Positions 16,090 through 24,719 of a stretch of DNA of 38,147 bases are shown here, in pieces (positions within the stretch are counted from its first letter, which is position 1; each line of letters opens with the position of its first letter). The stretch is from an uncultured Faecalicatena sp. (GTDB lineage: Bacteria; Bacillota; Clostridia; Lachnospirales; Lachnospiraceae). The position numbers were made by a program, and so were the translations under genes. The DNA is taken from positions 104,265-142,411 of the forward strand of contig CAOKHZ010000008.1 of NCBI GenBank assembly GCA_948468385.1. Reading direction: 5' to 3'. The notes under the pieces are model-generated. The model saw nothing but the letters and a program-made list of their open reading frames with translations, did no database searches and was not told the DNA's origin.

Positions 16090-17106
16090 ATGGATACAAA
16101 GTTGCAGACGAAAGGGAGTACGACGGGCTTGGCGGAAGGAGCTGGCAGAATTGCATATCTTGACGTGGCGCGGGGGCTTACGATGTTGATGATCGTGGTT
16201 TTTCATGTGTTGGGAGAAACAAGCTTGGTATACCACCGCTTTGTCGTTACGATGGGACTGCAGGTTTTTCTTTTTGTGTCGGGATTTTTTTATCGGGGCT
16301 TTCATTTGAAAAAAAATTTGCTGAAATTAGTGCTTCCCTATGCCCTGCTGTTGGTGGCGGTTCGCGTCTACTGGGACGTGGCGCTACGGATTGCATGGCC
16401 GGGGCAGGTTTTGGAGATTGTAAAGCAAATCGTATTGGGTTATACAATCGACCCACTGTGGCAAGGAAACGGGTTCTACGTAGGCATCGCATGGTTTTTG
16501 CCCATGCTGGTTGCCTCAAGGCTTGTGTACTGGTTTGTCTGCGAGTTGGGGAAGGATAATTATGCCATGCGCGGGGTGCTTGCGGTTCTTGTATCTTGTG
16601 CAGGTGTGGTGATTGGAAATCAGGGCATCAGGCTGCCGTGGAGTCTGGACGTGGCGATGGCTACGATTTTCTTCATGTATCTGGGGGATTTTACACGCCG
16701 ATATCAGGACAAAGTCATGGAGATTCTGGAGAAACCGTGGATATTTCTGGCGGCGTTCGTGACATGGGGTGTGTTGGTACACTGCTTTGGCTACAGCGAG
16801 CTGGCCATTCGCTCGTACCCTTACGGGATGACGTTTTTGCTTGTGTCGGCGTTGTCCATGGGGGTGGTCTTGGCAGTGTCTTACATGATTTCTTGTCATT
16901 TGCGCCATGTGACGAAAGCGTTGTGCGTGGCGGGAAAATATTCCTTTGCGATACTGTGCGCGCACGTCTTGGACAAGAGCTGCCTGGTGCATTCGGCGGA
17001 GACGAACATTTTTCTTTTGGCGGTTTGGGAATTGTTTCTGGCATGTGTTCCCGTGTTTGTAATTTGCTTTTATCGGTGGGCGAAAAGGAAAGGAAATAGA
17101 GGATGA
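16090..17106 (+). CDS. Acyltransferase 3 family membrane protein
   Basis: A 338-residue polytopic protein. After a short cytosolic tail comes YLDVARGLTMLMIVVFHVLG, the opening of acyltransferase-3 O-acyltransferases (conserved D and R of LDxxRG and the His of VFH), then GLQVFLFVSGFFYRGF. About ten hydrophobic segments follow. It is likely to move an acyl group across the membrane onto a sugar of the glycan made by this operon. It is tightly packed: the HAD gene ends four bases before it and the next gene starts in an ATGA overlap with its stop, so all three are translationally linked. Confidence 0.85.
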   Translation: MDTKLQTKGSTTGLAEGAGRIAYLDVARGLTMLMIVVFHVLGETSLVYHRFVVTMGLQVFLFVSGFFYRGFHLKKNLLKLVLPYALLLVAVRVYWDVALRIAWPGQVLEIVKQIVLGYTIDPLWQGNGFYVGIAWFLPMLVASRLVYWFVCELGKDNYAMRGVLAVLVSCAGVVIGNQGIRLPWSLDVAMATIFFMYLGDFTRRYQDKVMEILEKPWIFLAAFVTWGVLVHCFGYSELAIRSYPYGMTFLLVSALSMGVVLAVSYMISCHLRHVTKALCVAGKYSFAILCAHVLDKSCLVHSAETNIFLLAVWELFLACVPVFVICFYRWAKRKGNRG

Positions 17107-18956
17107 AATTAAAAAGTGTTTGGTCGAAGTTTGGAGGGCTCGTGAATCAAAAAACGATGGGAATCGCGATAGAGTCGGTTGCGTTTTTAATCGTTTTGGC
17201 ATGTATTTATTGTAGCGTCAAGATGAATCTTGTGGGCAGGACCCTTTGGCTTGACGAGGCCATGCTGGCGGTTTCATTTAACAAGCGGTCGCTCCTTGAG
17301 CTGTGCGCGTCGCCGCTAGAGTGGAACCAGAGCGCACCGGTGGGATATTTGTTGGTGGTGAAGGTGATTACCTCGTTGTTGGGAAATTCGGAGTTCATGT
17401 TCCGTCTCTTTTCCATCATTGCCTACGTGCTTTTGCTGGCCGTATTTTACATGGTGATAAAAAAGATGGTAAGGCTTCCCTATCCGATGTTGTGTACGGC
17501 GGGACTGGCCAACGTGGCATTCCTTTTGGAATATTCGAACATGTTCAAGACTTATATTTGCGATGCCTTGTGCGTGATGTTGGTTTTGCTGTTATATTAT
17601 TGTTACCAAGAAAATAAAATAAAATTCTGGTTCTTGTGTGTGGCGTATTTCGTCCTTATTTGGTTTTCCAACCCGGTGGCGTTTTTCACGGGGGGCATCG
17701 TGGCCTATGAGGTTCTTCGGGCCATGTGGCAGAAGGACAAGGGTAAGTTTGTGCGGGGAATTCTTTTGGGCGTCACGATTTGCGCAAGCTTTTTGATCAT
17801 GTATGTCGTATGGCTGAAGCCGACCATCGCGACGACGAATTTAAGTGAGTTTTGGGAGGGGTATCAATTTCCGTTTTGGATTGGCAGCGTGGAGGAATTG
17901 AAAGGGTTTCTGGAATTGGTTGCCTTTGTGACGCGTGGAACCGGGAAGTTGTGGAAGGAAGTTTTGTTACTGGCCATTTTTGCGGTACTTGCCAATATGG
18001 CAAAGGTTCGCGATGACTATGTGTGGGCGATCACGCTGGGAATCGCCATCACGCTTGTCGCTTCTCATTTTGGATTTTTCCCGATGTCGGATCGCTTGTT
18101 CTTGTTTTTGATTCCGATATTGGTGTTATTGGCGGCATTTGCCGTGAAATGGCTGGTGGAGAGGACCGCGAAGCCGGAATACGCCAAGGCTTGCGTGGCG
18201 GTGGTCTTGTTCTTGTTTCTTGTGACGGGAACCGGGTTTTCCATGTATCATGGGGGAATTGCCTATCGTGACGGGGAAGAGGCAAATGAGAGTATTTCCC
18301 ATATTCAGGAAAATCTTACGGAGGATGACATGATTTATGTGTATTATCCGGCAATCCCGGTGTTTCAATATAAAATGGGATATGACACGACGTCGGTTTG
18401 TGGCTTTGAGGACAACGTGTATCTGGGACATGGTTTTTTTTGCAAGGATGGTGGTTCTCCCGAGGACATTGAATATATTTCCGGGCAAAAAGGGATTTAT
18501 TTGCTGTTTTCCCATGTGGTGGATTACGAGCCTACGGACAATTTGATGGACGTGCTGAATAAAAAGGGAACCTTGGAAAAGATTGAAAACCAATATTTGT
18601 TTTATTATAGTTGTGACGGAAGCAGGAGTAAAGCGGATGTTTCCTGCCGGCTGGTTTCTGCATGGACGGACTTTGACGGGCATTGTACCGCGACCATCCG
18701 TGTCAGAAACGAGGGGGATACGTGGCTCAACAATGGACGTGAGACGTTCTGCCTTCATGGAACGGAACATGACGTGGATTACGGCGGGCAGGAAAAAGCG
18801 GTAATAGGCGACCTTGCTCCGGGGGAATCCGTGGAGGTGGTGTTTGAGTTTGACTGGAATGGCGAGGAAAAGAAGGAAATTTCATTGTTCAATGTCGGAA
18901 AATATGATATGATGGCAGATGGCGGGGAGCCGGTCGTGATTTGGCGGTGCAGGTAA
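17103..18956 (+). CDS. GT39/ArnT-like membrane glycosyltransferase with extracytoplasmic C-terminal domain
   Basis: This 617-residue protein has the GT-C signature in the first outside loop, TLWLDEAMLAVSF near residue 45 (D-E pair), followed by EWNQSAPVGYLLVV near 77, typical of GT39/GT83 enzymes. About eleven membrane segments reach to residue 370. A soluble outside region follows, and its last 110 residues look like a beta-rich domain (VRNEGDTWLN, LAPGESVEVVFEFDW) similar to CARDB/Ig-like folds that bind surface polymers. It probably transfers a sugar from a polyprenyl-phosphate donor, perhaps the pentose lipid made by the UbiA/HAD pair. The start ATG overlaps the previous stop (ATGA). Confidence 0.83.
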   Translation: MKLKSVWSKFGGLVNQKTMGIAIESVAFLIVLACIYCSVKMNLVGRTLWLDEAMLAVSFNKRSLLELCASPLEWNQSAPVGYLLVVKVITSLLGNSEFMFRLFSIIAYVLLLAVFYMVIKKMVRLPYPMLCTAGLANVAFLLEYSNMFKTYICDALCVMLVLLLYYCYQENKIKFWFLCVAYFVLIWFSNPVAFFTGGIVAYEVLRAMWQKDKGKFVRGILLGVTICASFLIMYVVWLKPTIATTNLSEFWEGYQFPFWIGSVEELKGFLELVAFVTRGTGKLWKEVLLLAIFAVLANMAKVRDDYVWAITLGIAITLVASHFGFFPMSDRLFLFLIPILVLLAAFAVKWLVERTAKPEYAKACVAVVLFLFLVTGTGFSMYHGGIAYRDGEEANESISHIQENLTEDDMIYVYYPAIPVFQYKMGYDTTSVCGFEDNVYLGHGFFCKDGGSPEDIEYISGQKGIYLLFSHVVDYEPTDNLMDVLNKKGTLEKIENQYLFYYSCDGSRSKADVSCRLVSAWTDFDGHCTATIRVRNEGDTWLNNGRETFCLHGTEHDVDYGGQEKAVIGDLAPGESVEVVFEFDWNGEEKKEISLFNVGKYDMMADGGEPVVIWRCR

Positions 18957-18974
18957 AAGAAAGGTATTTGGGAG

Positions 18975-20435
18975 ATGCTTTTTAATTCGGTTTCATTTTT
19001 GATATATTTTCCAATCGTGGTATTGATGTATTTTATTATACCGGCGAAAGGAAAGAATGTCTGGCTCCTGGTTGCCAGTTATTACTTTTATATGAGCTGG
19101 AACGTGCAGTATGGGCTTTTGATCCTTCTGTCCACCGTGATTACTTATGCTTGTGGACGCGTGGTCGAAAGGCAGGAGAACACGTTATGGAGAAAGTTGA
19201 CATTTGCACTAAGTTTGACCGCCAATTTTGGAATTTTGTTCTTTTTTAAGTATTTTGAATGGATGCTGGACAATATAAATCGTTTGCTGGGAAGCGGGTA
19301 TGGCTTTTCGTTCACGATTCTTTTACCGGTGGGCATATCCTTTTATACGTTTCAGGCGGTGGGCTATACGTTCGACGTGTATAGGGGGAAACTCAAGGCG
19401 GAAAAGAATTTTATTACGTACGCATTGTTCGTTTCCTTTTTTCCACAATTGGTGGCGGGACCAATCGAACGTTCGACCAATCTGCTCGGCCAACTGCAAA
19501 AGCCGTCCGTGTTCAAGGCGGAAAATGTCACGAAGGGATTGCAGGTCATGCTCTGGGGATATGTCGAGAAGATGGTAATCGCGGACAACCTGGCGATTCT
19601 GGTGGATCAAGTTTATAATAATTACGAAGCGTATGGTGGATTTATATTGGCACTTGCGTCCGTGCTGTTTACGATTCAAATATATTGTGACTTTGGCGGA
19701 TATAGCCATATTGCAATTGGGGCGGCAAAGGTGTTAAACATCACGTTGATGGAAAATTTTCGTCAGCCTTTTTTTGCCTGCGGGATTCGAGAGTTTTGGC
19801 AAAGGTGGCATATTAGTTTGTCGGGGTGGTTTCGAGATTATTTGTATATTCCGCTGGGCGGCGGCAGGTGTTCGAATTGGAGAAAATATTTTAACGTGAT
19901 GGTCACTTTTTTGGCAAGTGGAATGTGGCATGGGGCGAGCTGGCATTATATCATTTGGGGTGGGCTTCATGGTGCTTACCGGGTGATTGGCGAGATTTTA
20001 CATCCGCTGAAACGAAAGATTTGGGAGGCTCTGCATGTCAATCCGGAACATGCCTTGTATCAGACCGTGCAGCGGGTGAGTACGTTCTTTTTGGTCGTGG
20101 TCGCGTTTATTGTCTTTCGGGCGACATCGTTTCGTGAAACCTTACAAATTATGGGGATTATCGTATCTCGTTTTGGGGGATGTCAATTGACGGACGGTAC
20201 GTTGTTGACGCTGGGTCTGAATTTGGCACAGATTTTACTGACGGGACTGGCGATGGCGTTATTACTCATGGTAGACATTGTTCACGAAAAGGGTGGGCAT
20301 CTATCAATTTGGATAGGGAAGAGGCCGGCAGTGGTTCGTTACGGCATTTATTATGGTCTGATTTTATTGATTTTGACATCCGTGTTGCAGACGTTTGGCC
20401 AGAGTGCCGCGTCGTTTTTATACTTTCAGTTTTGA
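18975..20435 (+). CDS. MBOAT-family membrane O-acyltransferase (AlgI/DltB-like)
   Basis: A 486-residue polytopic enzyme. The N-terminus FNSVSFLIYFPIVVLMYF is typical of the AlgI/PatA group. Catalytic-region motifs are FWQRWHISLSGWFRDYLYIP (near residue 273) and GMWHGASWHYIIWGGLHG (near 317), each with its conserved His. Such enzymes pass an acyl group, often acetyl, through the membrane to an outside partner that modifies a polysaccharide. That partner is most likely the next gene. It lies 18 bases after the GT39 gene, with GGGAG directly before the ATG and AAAGG further up. Polysaccharide acetylation is the likely role; D-alanylation is less likely because no dltA or dltC is present. Confidence 0.9.
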   Translation: MLFNSVSFLIYFPIVVLMYFIIPAKGKNVWLLVASYYFYMSWNVQYGLLILLSTVITYACGRVVERQENTLWRKLTFALSLTANFGILFFFKYFEWMLDNINRLLGSGYGFSFTILLPVGISFYTFQAVGYTFDVYRGKLKAEKNFITYALFVSFFPQLVAGPIERSTNLLGQLQKPSVFKAENVTKGLQVMLWGYVEKMVIADNLAILVDQVYNNYEAYGGFILALASVLFTIQIYCDFGGYSHIAIGAAKVLNITLMENFRQPFFACGIREFWQRWHISLSGWFRDYLYIPLGGGRCSNWRKYFNVMVTFLASGMWHGASWHYIIWGGLHGAYRVIGEILHPLKRKIWEALHVNPEHALYQTVQRVSTFFLVVVAFIVFRATSFRETLQIMGIIVSRFGGCQLTDGTLLTLGLNLAQILLTGLAMALLLMVDIVHEKGGHLSIWIGKRPAVVRYGIYYGLILLILTSVLQTFGQSAASFLYFQF

Positions 20436-20472
20436 GGAGGCATGGAATAGACGTGCCTGACGGGAGGCGGAC

Positions 20473-21435
20473 ATGGCGAGGTATATTGGAAAGGTCATCG
20501 GGTTTCTTCTAATCTTGGGAGGGATGATAGTAGGGATTTTGCTGCTCTGTACGGTGAGTTCGCCGTCGGATCGTTTTTTTGCGTTTGTTACTTGCAGTGA
20601 CGATTATAATCGGGAGGACGTGGCACCTGAAATTTTGAAGACGGCCCAGGAGGGAAAAAACGGGTATCAACATATTTTAGTGGGGGATAGCGTGTGTTAC
20701 ATGCTTTTTGCCAATTCGGGGGAGATTAATGACGCGTATTTTCCTGCCGGAAACACCCGTCCTTGTACGATGGCGACACAGTACGTGCTTGTGAAAGAGT
20801 TCTTGGAGTCACATCCGGAAGCAAAAGACGTATATTTGTTTTATAGCAAGGAATCCTGGGAGTCGGTTGTTGACGTGAAGTGCGGTTATAGCTATGTGGT
20901 CGTGCCGCATATGCAGGCGGGGACGTTTGACAAGCTGGAGCGGGAAACGGTCGCGCAGGCTGAGGAAATGTTTGGTCCCCTTTTGATGAACGAGTTTATG
21001 GCGAATGCGTTTGACCGTTCATTCGTGGTTCGCAAAATTGTCTTGAATTCGTTGACGACATATCATGAAAAAGTGTTGGATGAGGATTTGTCAGCCCCGT
21101 TCGAGAAAACCGAAAACCGGATTTCGCCCCTGGCACTCTTATATTTTAAAAGAATAGTGGAGACATGTGACGCGCATCATGCGACCTTGCATCTGATTCA
21201 TGATCCGTTGGCGGACACGCCACAGAAACATGAGGAGGTGGAAATGGAAAGGAAGATGTTTGAGGAGGCGGGCTTGTATGAGGAATGGAAGGAATATTTT
21301 GACAGCGTCTTGTATTATCCCGAGGAACTGTTTTTTGACGGGGTGCATTTTCAGGCGGGAGAGGAACTAAATAATGCGGTCATTGACGATATCAGGGAAC
21401 ATACCGGACTGATGCGTGACATCTTTGAAAAATGA
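20473..21435 (+). CDS. SGNH-hydrolase-like partner of the MBOAT acyltransferase
   Basis: A 320-residue protein with one N-terminal membrane helix (about 7-28) and an outside domain. Two SGNH-type blocks are present: HILVGDSVCYMLF (the GDS nucleophile block, near residue 72) and FFDGVHFQAGEE near the C-terminus (the Asp-x-x-His block). This layout matches AlgX/AlgJ/DltD-type proteins that accept the acyl group from an MBOAT protein and hand it to the polymer. GGAGG lies 5 bases before ATG 20473. It is the last gene of the operon. The following 170 bases hold no clear terminator hairpin, only the promoter of nrdG. Confidence 0.75.
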   Translation: MARYIGKVIGFLLILGGMIVGILLLCTVSSPSDRFFAFVTCSDDYNREDVAPEILKTAQEGKNGYQHILVGDSVCYMLFANSGEINDAYFPAGNTRPCTMATQYVLVKEFLESHPEAKDVYLFYSKESWESVVDVKCGYSYVVVPHMQAGTFDKLERETVAQAEEMFGPLLMNEFMANAFDRSFVVRKIVLNSLTTYHEKVLDEDLSAPFEKTENRISPLALLYFKRIVETCDAHHATLHLIHDPLADTPQKHEEVEMERKMFEEAGLYEEWKEYFDSVLYYPEELFFDGVHFQAGEELNNAVIDDIREHTGLMRDIFEK

Positions 21436-21562
21436 ATTATTTCAAGAATCGGAATTGTTGGAATGAAACAGACTACCGTATTGTGGCATGATGAAAAAGA
21501 TACCAGATTCGGCGAGGTATAGAAAGTATGTAGAAATGAAATTATGTTAATAAGGAAACCCA

Positions 21563-21591
21563 TTGTTTAATAGAAAGAATTGTGGTATGAT
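21563..21591 (+). promoter_or_regulatory. Possible promoter of nrdG
   Basis: TTGTTT (21563-21568), 17 bases, TATGAT (21586-21591). Start would fall near 21598, leaving a leader of only about 8 bases containing part of AGAGGTG. This is unusually short, so a further upstream start is also possible. Confidence 0.45.
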
Positions 21592-21605
21592 ACTAGAGGT
21601 GTAAC

Positions 21606-22094
21606 ATGAATTATGCGAACATTAAAAATTACGACGTTGCCGATGGTCCGGGCGTGCGCGTGAGTCTTTTCGTGTCCGGTTGCCGTCACCATTGCAAGGG
21701 ATGTTTTAATGCTGAGACGTGGGACTTCAATTTTGGACAGCCCTATACGAAGGAGACCGAGGCCGAGATTTTAAAGTTCTTGGAGCCGGATTACATCCAG
21801 GGCTTTACGTTGCTCGGCGGGGAGCCGTTCGAGCCGGAGAACCAGGTGGAGTTGGTCAAGCTGCTTGGCCGTATTCGCCAGGAGTATCCAAGAAAGGATA
21901 TTTGGTGCTATACGGGATATCTTTATGACGTGGACTTGGCGGAGGGCGGCAAGGTGTTCACGGACGTGACGAAGGAAATGCTGTCCTATATCGACGTGTT
22001 GGTGGATGGGGAGTTTGTCGAGGCGCAGAGAGATTTGACACTTCGTTTCCGTGGAAGCCGCAATCAGCGGATTATCGAGCTCGCGCATGACTGA
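21606..22094 (+). CDS. nrdG: Anaerobic ribonucleoside-triphosphate reductase activating protein
   Basis: This 162-residue radical SAM enzyme generates the glycyl radical on the anaerobic ribonucleotide reductase NrdD. The cluster motif is CRHHCKGC (C26, C30, C33). NYDVADGPGVRVSLFVSGC, the TLLGGEPFEP block and VLVDGEFVEA are all typical of NrdG, and the length is normal. AGAGGTG precedes the ATG. The partner nrdD is not in this window, although in many anaerobes it lies just upstream. A copper-type regulator gene follows 76 bases later and may be cotranscribed. Confidence 0.95.
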   Translation: MNYANIKNYDVADGPGVRVSLFVSGCRHHCKGCFNAETWDFNFGQPYTKETEAEILKFLEPDYIQGFTLLGGEPFEPENQVELVKLLGRIRQEYPRKDIWCYTGYLYDVDLAEGGKVFTDVTKEMLSYIDVLVDGEFVEAQRDLTLRFRGSRNQRIIELAHD

Positions 22095-22170
22095 AGGGGT
22101 TAAGGAGCGCAAGTGGAGAAATGAAGGCGAAATGTAAAAGAAAGACGTGGGAGCAGGAAAAAAGGCGGAA

Positions 22171-22584
22171 ATGCAGAAGAAAGACGTAAAAATACAAAGC
22201 GAAGAGTTGGAAGTAAGGACGGTGCAAACGGCGCATGTACATACGCATGTGGACGAAGCCGGGCATATTTACATGCATGAGCATGAGTATCAGGCGGGCT
22301 TGCCCGGGGGACGGCGGCACGTGCATACGCAGGCGGAGAAAAAGGCGGTGTTAAACCGCATGGCGAAGGCGATTGGACACATGGAGGCGGTCAAGCGCAT
22401 GGTGGAACGCGACGAGGATTGCGGCGCGGTTCTCGTCCAGTTGGCGGCGGTGCGTTCGGCAATCAATAATACAGGAAAGTTGGTTTTAAAGAACCACATT
22501 AACCGTTGTATTATGGAAGCGGTGGAGGAGAACGATCAGGAGGCGATTGCCTTGCTAGACCAGGCCATTGACAAATTCATGTAG
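22171..22584 (+). CDS. CsoR/RcnR-family metal-responsive repressor with His-rich N-terminus
   Basis: A 137-residue all-helical DNA-binding repressor. The copper-site residues of CsoR are present with exact spacing: C84 (DEDC), H109 and C113 (NHINRC), 25 and 4 residues apart as in CsoR. The family core runs from about 52. Before it is a 50-residue extension with eight His (HVHTH, HEHE, HVHT), absent from standard CsoR proteins of about 90 residues, which may bind additional metal. ATG at 22171 has AGGCGG close upstream; a GTG at 22147 would add eight residues. No copper ATPase or chaperone gene is nearby, so its target lies elsewhere. The stop TAG is in a 13-bp near-duplicate found again at 22622. 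Confidence 0.88.
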   Translation: MQKKDVKIQSEELEVRTVQTAHVHTHVDEAGHIYMHEHEYQAGLPGGRRHVHTQAEKKAVLNRMAKAIGHMEAVKRMVERDEDCGAVLVQLAAVRSAINNTGKLVLKNHINRCIMEAVEENDQEAIALLDQAIDKFM

Positions 22585-22596
22585 TGGCGTTGGTTA

Positions 22597-22631
22597 TTAT
22601 CGTGGCCGTAGGACGTGAATAGTAGTGGTGT
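22597..22631 (+). repeat. Short palindromic repeat, copy b
   Basis: The core GGCCGTAGGACGTGAATAGT matches copies a and c with one change in the palindrome (GGACG instead of GGCCG). It is flanked by GTAGTGGCGTTGG (22581-22593) and GTAGTGGTGTTGG (22622-22634), which agree at 12 of 13 bases. The left one contains the stop codon of the upstream gene. Confidence 0.6.
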
Positions 22632-22751
22632 TGGCGGGCGAAGGGCGTTTTGAATCGGACGTTATGTGGTAGCATATGGGCAATGCAGGTTCAAGGGGAT
22701 TGTGGACTTGACGGGGATTGAAATCGGGAAGTAGATAAGGGGTGTTTACGA

Positions 22752-23813
22752 ATGAAAAGATCAAGATGGGAAGAGGCACGAGACTGGTTTATATTAGTGA
22801 TATGGAAGCCTTTGTGGGAAAAGGACTGGAAACAAGAGGGAAGGAAGGCAGGGGAGAAAGTACGAAACTCTGATTTGCCGGTACAATGGAAGAGCAGGAA
22901 AAAATGGATTTTGGTAGCGGGCTTGGTGATTTGTGCCGCGTTCGTTCTGTTTGGTGCATACCTTCTTTTACAAGGCGGAGAAGATAAGGAAGGCGTCAAG
23001 GCGGCGGATAACAAAAATCAGGAGCAAAGCCAAGAACCGAACCAGAAACAAGACCAAAATCAAGGGACGGGATTGGAAGAGGGTTCGGATCAGTCAGAGG
23101 AGGTGAACACGGTTCCCGAGGTGACGGATCCAAGGGACGCGGCGTTTGCCGTACAATCTGGTAACGTGCCGGGAACGTTCGAGGCGGGCGATGAGAAAGT
23201 GGTGTATTTGACGTTTGACGACGGGCCGTCGCGCAACACGGAGCGCGTGTTGGAAATCCTTGATCGTTATCAGGTAAAGGCGACGTTTTTCATTACCGGA
23301 CAGTGGCCGGAGTATAAGGCGATGATTAAAGAGGCCTATGATCGCGGGCACACGATAGGCTTGCATACGTATTCCCATGATTATGCGGCGGTATATTCAT
23401 CGGTGGACGCGTATTTTCAAGACTTGTGGGCGGCGGGCGAACTGGTGAAGGAGCAGATTGGGTACGTGCCATGCTTCATCCGTTTTCCGGGCGGCGCGTC
23501 AAATACCATTTCCGCAAATTATGCACAAGGCATTATGACGCAGCTCGTTTCATTGGTGCAAGAGCAAGGGTTCCAGTATTATGACTGGAATGCGTCAAGC
23601 GGGGACGGCGGCGTGTGCACGACCGAGGAGCTTATTCAAAATTCAACCTCTTATAGCCAGAATGTAATCATGTTGCTGTGCCATGACAGCGGAGCAAAGG
23701 ATAACACGGTGGAGGCCTTGCCGGCAATTATTGAGTACTTTCAAAGTCAGGGATATACGTTCAAGGCGATTGACCGTGAAAGCTATGTCGTACATCATGG
23801 TGTGAATAATTAA
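22752..23813 (+). CDS. Membrane-anchored polysaccharide deacetylase (NodB domain)
   Basis: A 353-residue protein with a cytosolic N-terminus, one membrane helix (about 52-76), an outside Glu/Gln/Asn-rich linker to about 120, and a NodB domain from about 145. Deacetylase motifs are complete: LTFDDGPS (near 152, with the D-D pair), HTYSHD (metal His pair near 204), RFPGG, DWNASSGD and MLLCHDS (catalytic His). It probably removes N-acetyl groups from peptidoglycan or a related surface glycan, giving lysozyme resistance. AGGGG lies about 10 bases before the ATG. It stands apart from neighbours, with an AT-rich 15-bp tandem repeat over its stop codon. Confidence 0.92.
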   Translation: MKRSRWEEARDWFILVIWKPLWEKDWKQEGRKAGEKVRNSDLPVQWKSRKKWILVAGLVICAAFVLFGAYLLLQGGEDKEGVKAADNKNQEQSQEPNQKQDQNQGTGLEEGSDQSEEVNTVPEVTDPRDAAFAVQSGNVPGTFEAGDEKVVYLTFDDGPSRNTERVLEILDRYQVKATFFITGQWPEYKAMIKEAYDRGHTIGLHTYSHDYAAVYSSVDAYFQDLWAAGELVKEQIGYVPCFIRFPGGASNTISANYAQGIMTQLVSLVQEQGFQYYDWNASSGDGGVCTTEELIQNSTSYSQNVIMLLCHDSGAKDNTVEALPAIIEYFQSQGYTFKAIDRESYVVHHGVNN

Positions 23814-23858
23814 GGTTAAAATAATAAAGGTTAAAATAATAAGGGTTTAAATAATTAG
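23805..23858 (+). repeat. 15-bp tandem repeat spanning a stop codon
   Basis: Three units of AATAATNAAGGTTAA (23805-23819, 23820-23834, then 23835-23849 with changes) plus a partial fourth unit ending in TAG. The unit length is a multiple of three, so the stop codon pattern is repeated in frame behind the deacetylase gene, giving at least three in-frame stops. Confidence 0.85.
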
Positions 23859-23885
23859 CCATAGGGTTACAATGTCAGACCCCGG

Positions 23886-23909
23886 CCAGTCACCACGTTG
23901 GTTGGCTGG
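23886..23909 (+). other. Hairpin upstream of maf
   Basis: CCAGTCACCA pairs with TGGTTGGCTGG across a 3-base loop (one bulge, one G-U pair), flanked by CCGG and CCGG. There is no U-run, so it is probably not a terminator. It lies 40 bases before the maf ATG. Confidence 0.4.
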
Positions 23910-23949
23910 GATGACGGCCGGCGCACGGCCGCGTAAGGACGGAGGAATT

Positions 23950-24621
23950 ATGAAACGGATTGTATTGGGGTCGGCCTCTCCCAGAAGGCGGGAATTGTTG
24001 CGGCTTATGGGGATTGAATTTGACGTCGTGGCGAGCGGGGAAGAGGAACGCTATCATAGCGTCTTCCCGCAAGACATCGTGAAAGAATTGGCATTGGCGA
24101 AGGCCGAAAACGTGGCAAGGATTTTGAGTGAAAGAGCTTTGACCAAGGCGGCAAAATGTCATGCCCCAACGATGGTGACCGGTGGCCAATCCGCGGTGGA
24201 GGCCGTGTTTGTGCCGGATTCACGCGTGATTATCGGGGCGGACACGGTAGTTGTCAGAGATGGAAAGATTTTGGGAAAACCGAGGGACGAGGCAGAGGCC
24301 GTTGTTATGTTGCAGGGGCTGCAGGGGCGGCCGCACGAGGTGTATACCGGCGTGGTGCTGTTGGAATGTGATGATGGGGGCATGCATGTGCGGGCGAGCC
24401 ATGCGGAGGAGACGAAGGTCTTCGTGCGTGGAATGGACGAGGAGGAAATTCGCGGGTACGTTTCCACGGGGGAGGCGATGGACAAGGCCGGCGCATATGG
24501 GATACAAGGCCGGTTTGCCGTATATATTGACCGCATCGAGGGAGATTATTACAACGTGGTCGGATTGCCGGTGTCATATTTGTATCGACAGCTGAAGAGC
24601 TTGGGCTTTTTGGCCGGTTAA
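23950..24621 (+). CDS. maf: Maf/YhdE-type nucleoside triphosphate pyrophosphatase
   Basis: A 223-residue house-cleaning enzyme that hydrolyses non-canonical or modified NTPs such as dTTP/UTP analogues. GSASPRRRELLRLMG near the N-terminus (phosphate loop), the Glu-rich metal region, IIGADTVVVRDGKILGKP, and the final GAYGIQGRFAVYIDRIEGDY block are all typical. ATG at 23950 has a GGAGG 5 bases upstream; the frame is open further but without support. Oddly, about 25-30 extra residues (AAKCHAPTMVTGGQSAVEAV) lie just before the IIGADTVV strand, making the protein longer than usual for Maf (about 190-200). Confidence 0.93.
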   Translation: MKRIVLGSASPRRRELLRLMGIEFDVVASGEEERYHSVFPQDIVKELALAKAENVARILSERALTKAAKCHAPTMVTGGQSAVEAVFVPDSRVIIGADTVVVRDGKILGKPRDEAEAVVMLQGLQGRPHEVYTGVVLLECDDGGMHVRASHAEETKVFVRGMDEEEIRGYVSTGEAMDKAGAYGIQGRFAVYIDRIEGDYYNVVGLPVSYLYRQLKSLGFLAG

Positions 24622-24719
24622 CCATAAAAAGGATGTCAAGGCTCGCGTTTCGCGCGAGGGAGTGCAGGCGGGAGTCCTTGATTATGGATGTATGGATGAT
24701 TTTGAAGGGAAGAATATTT

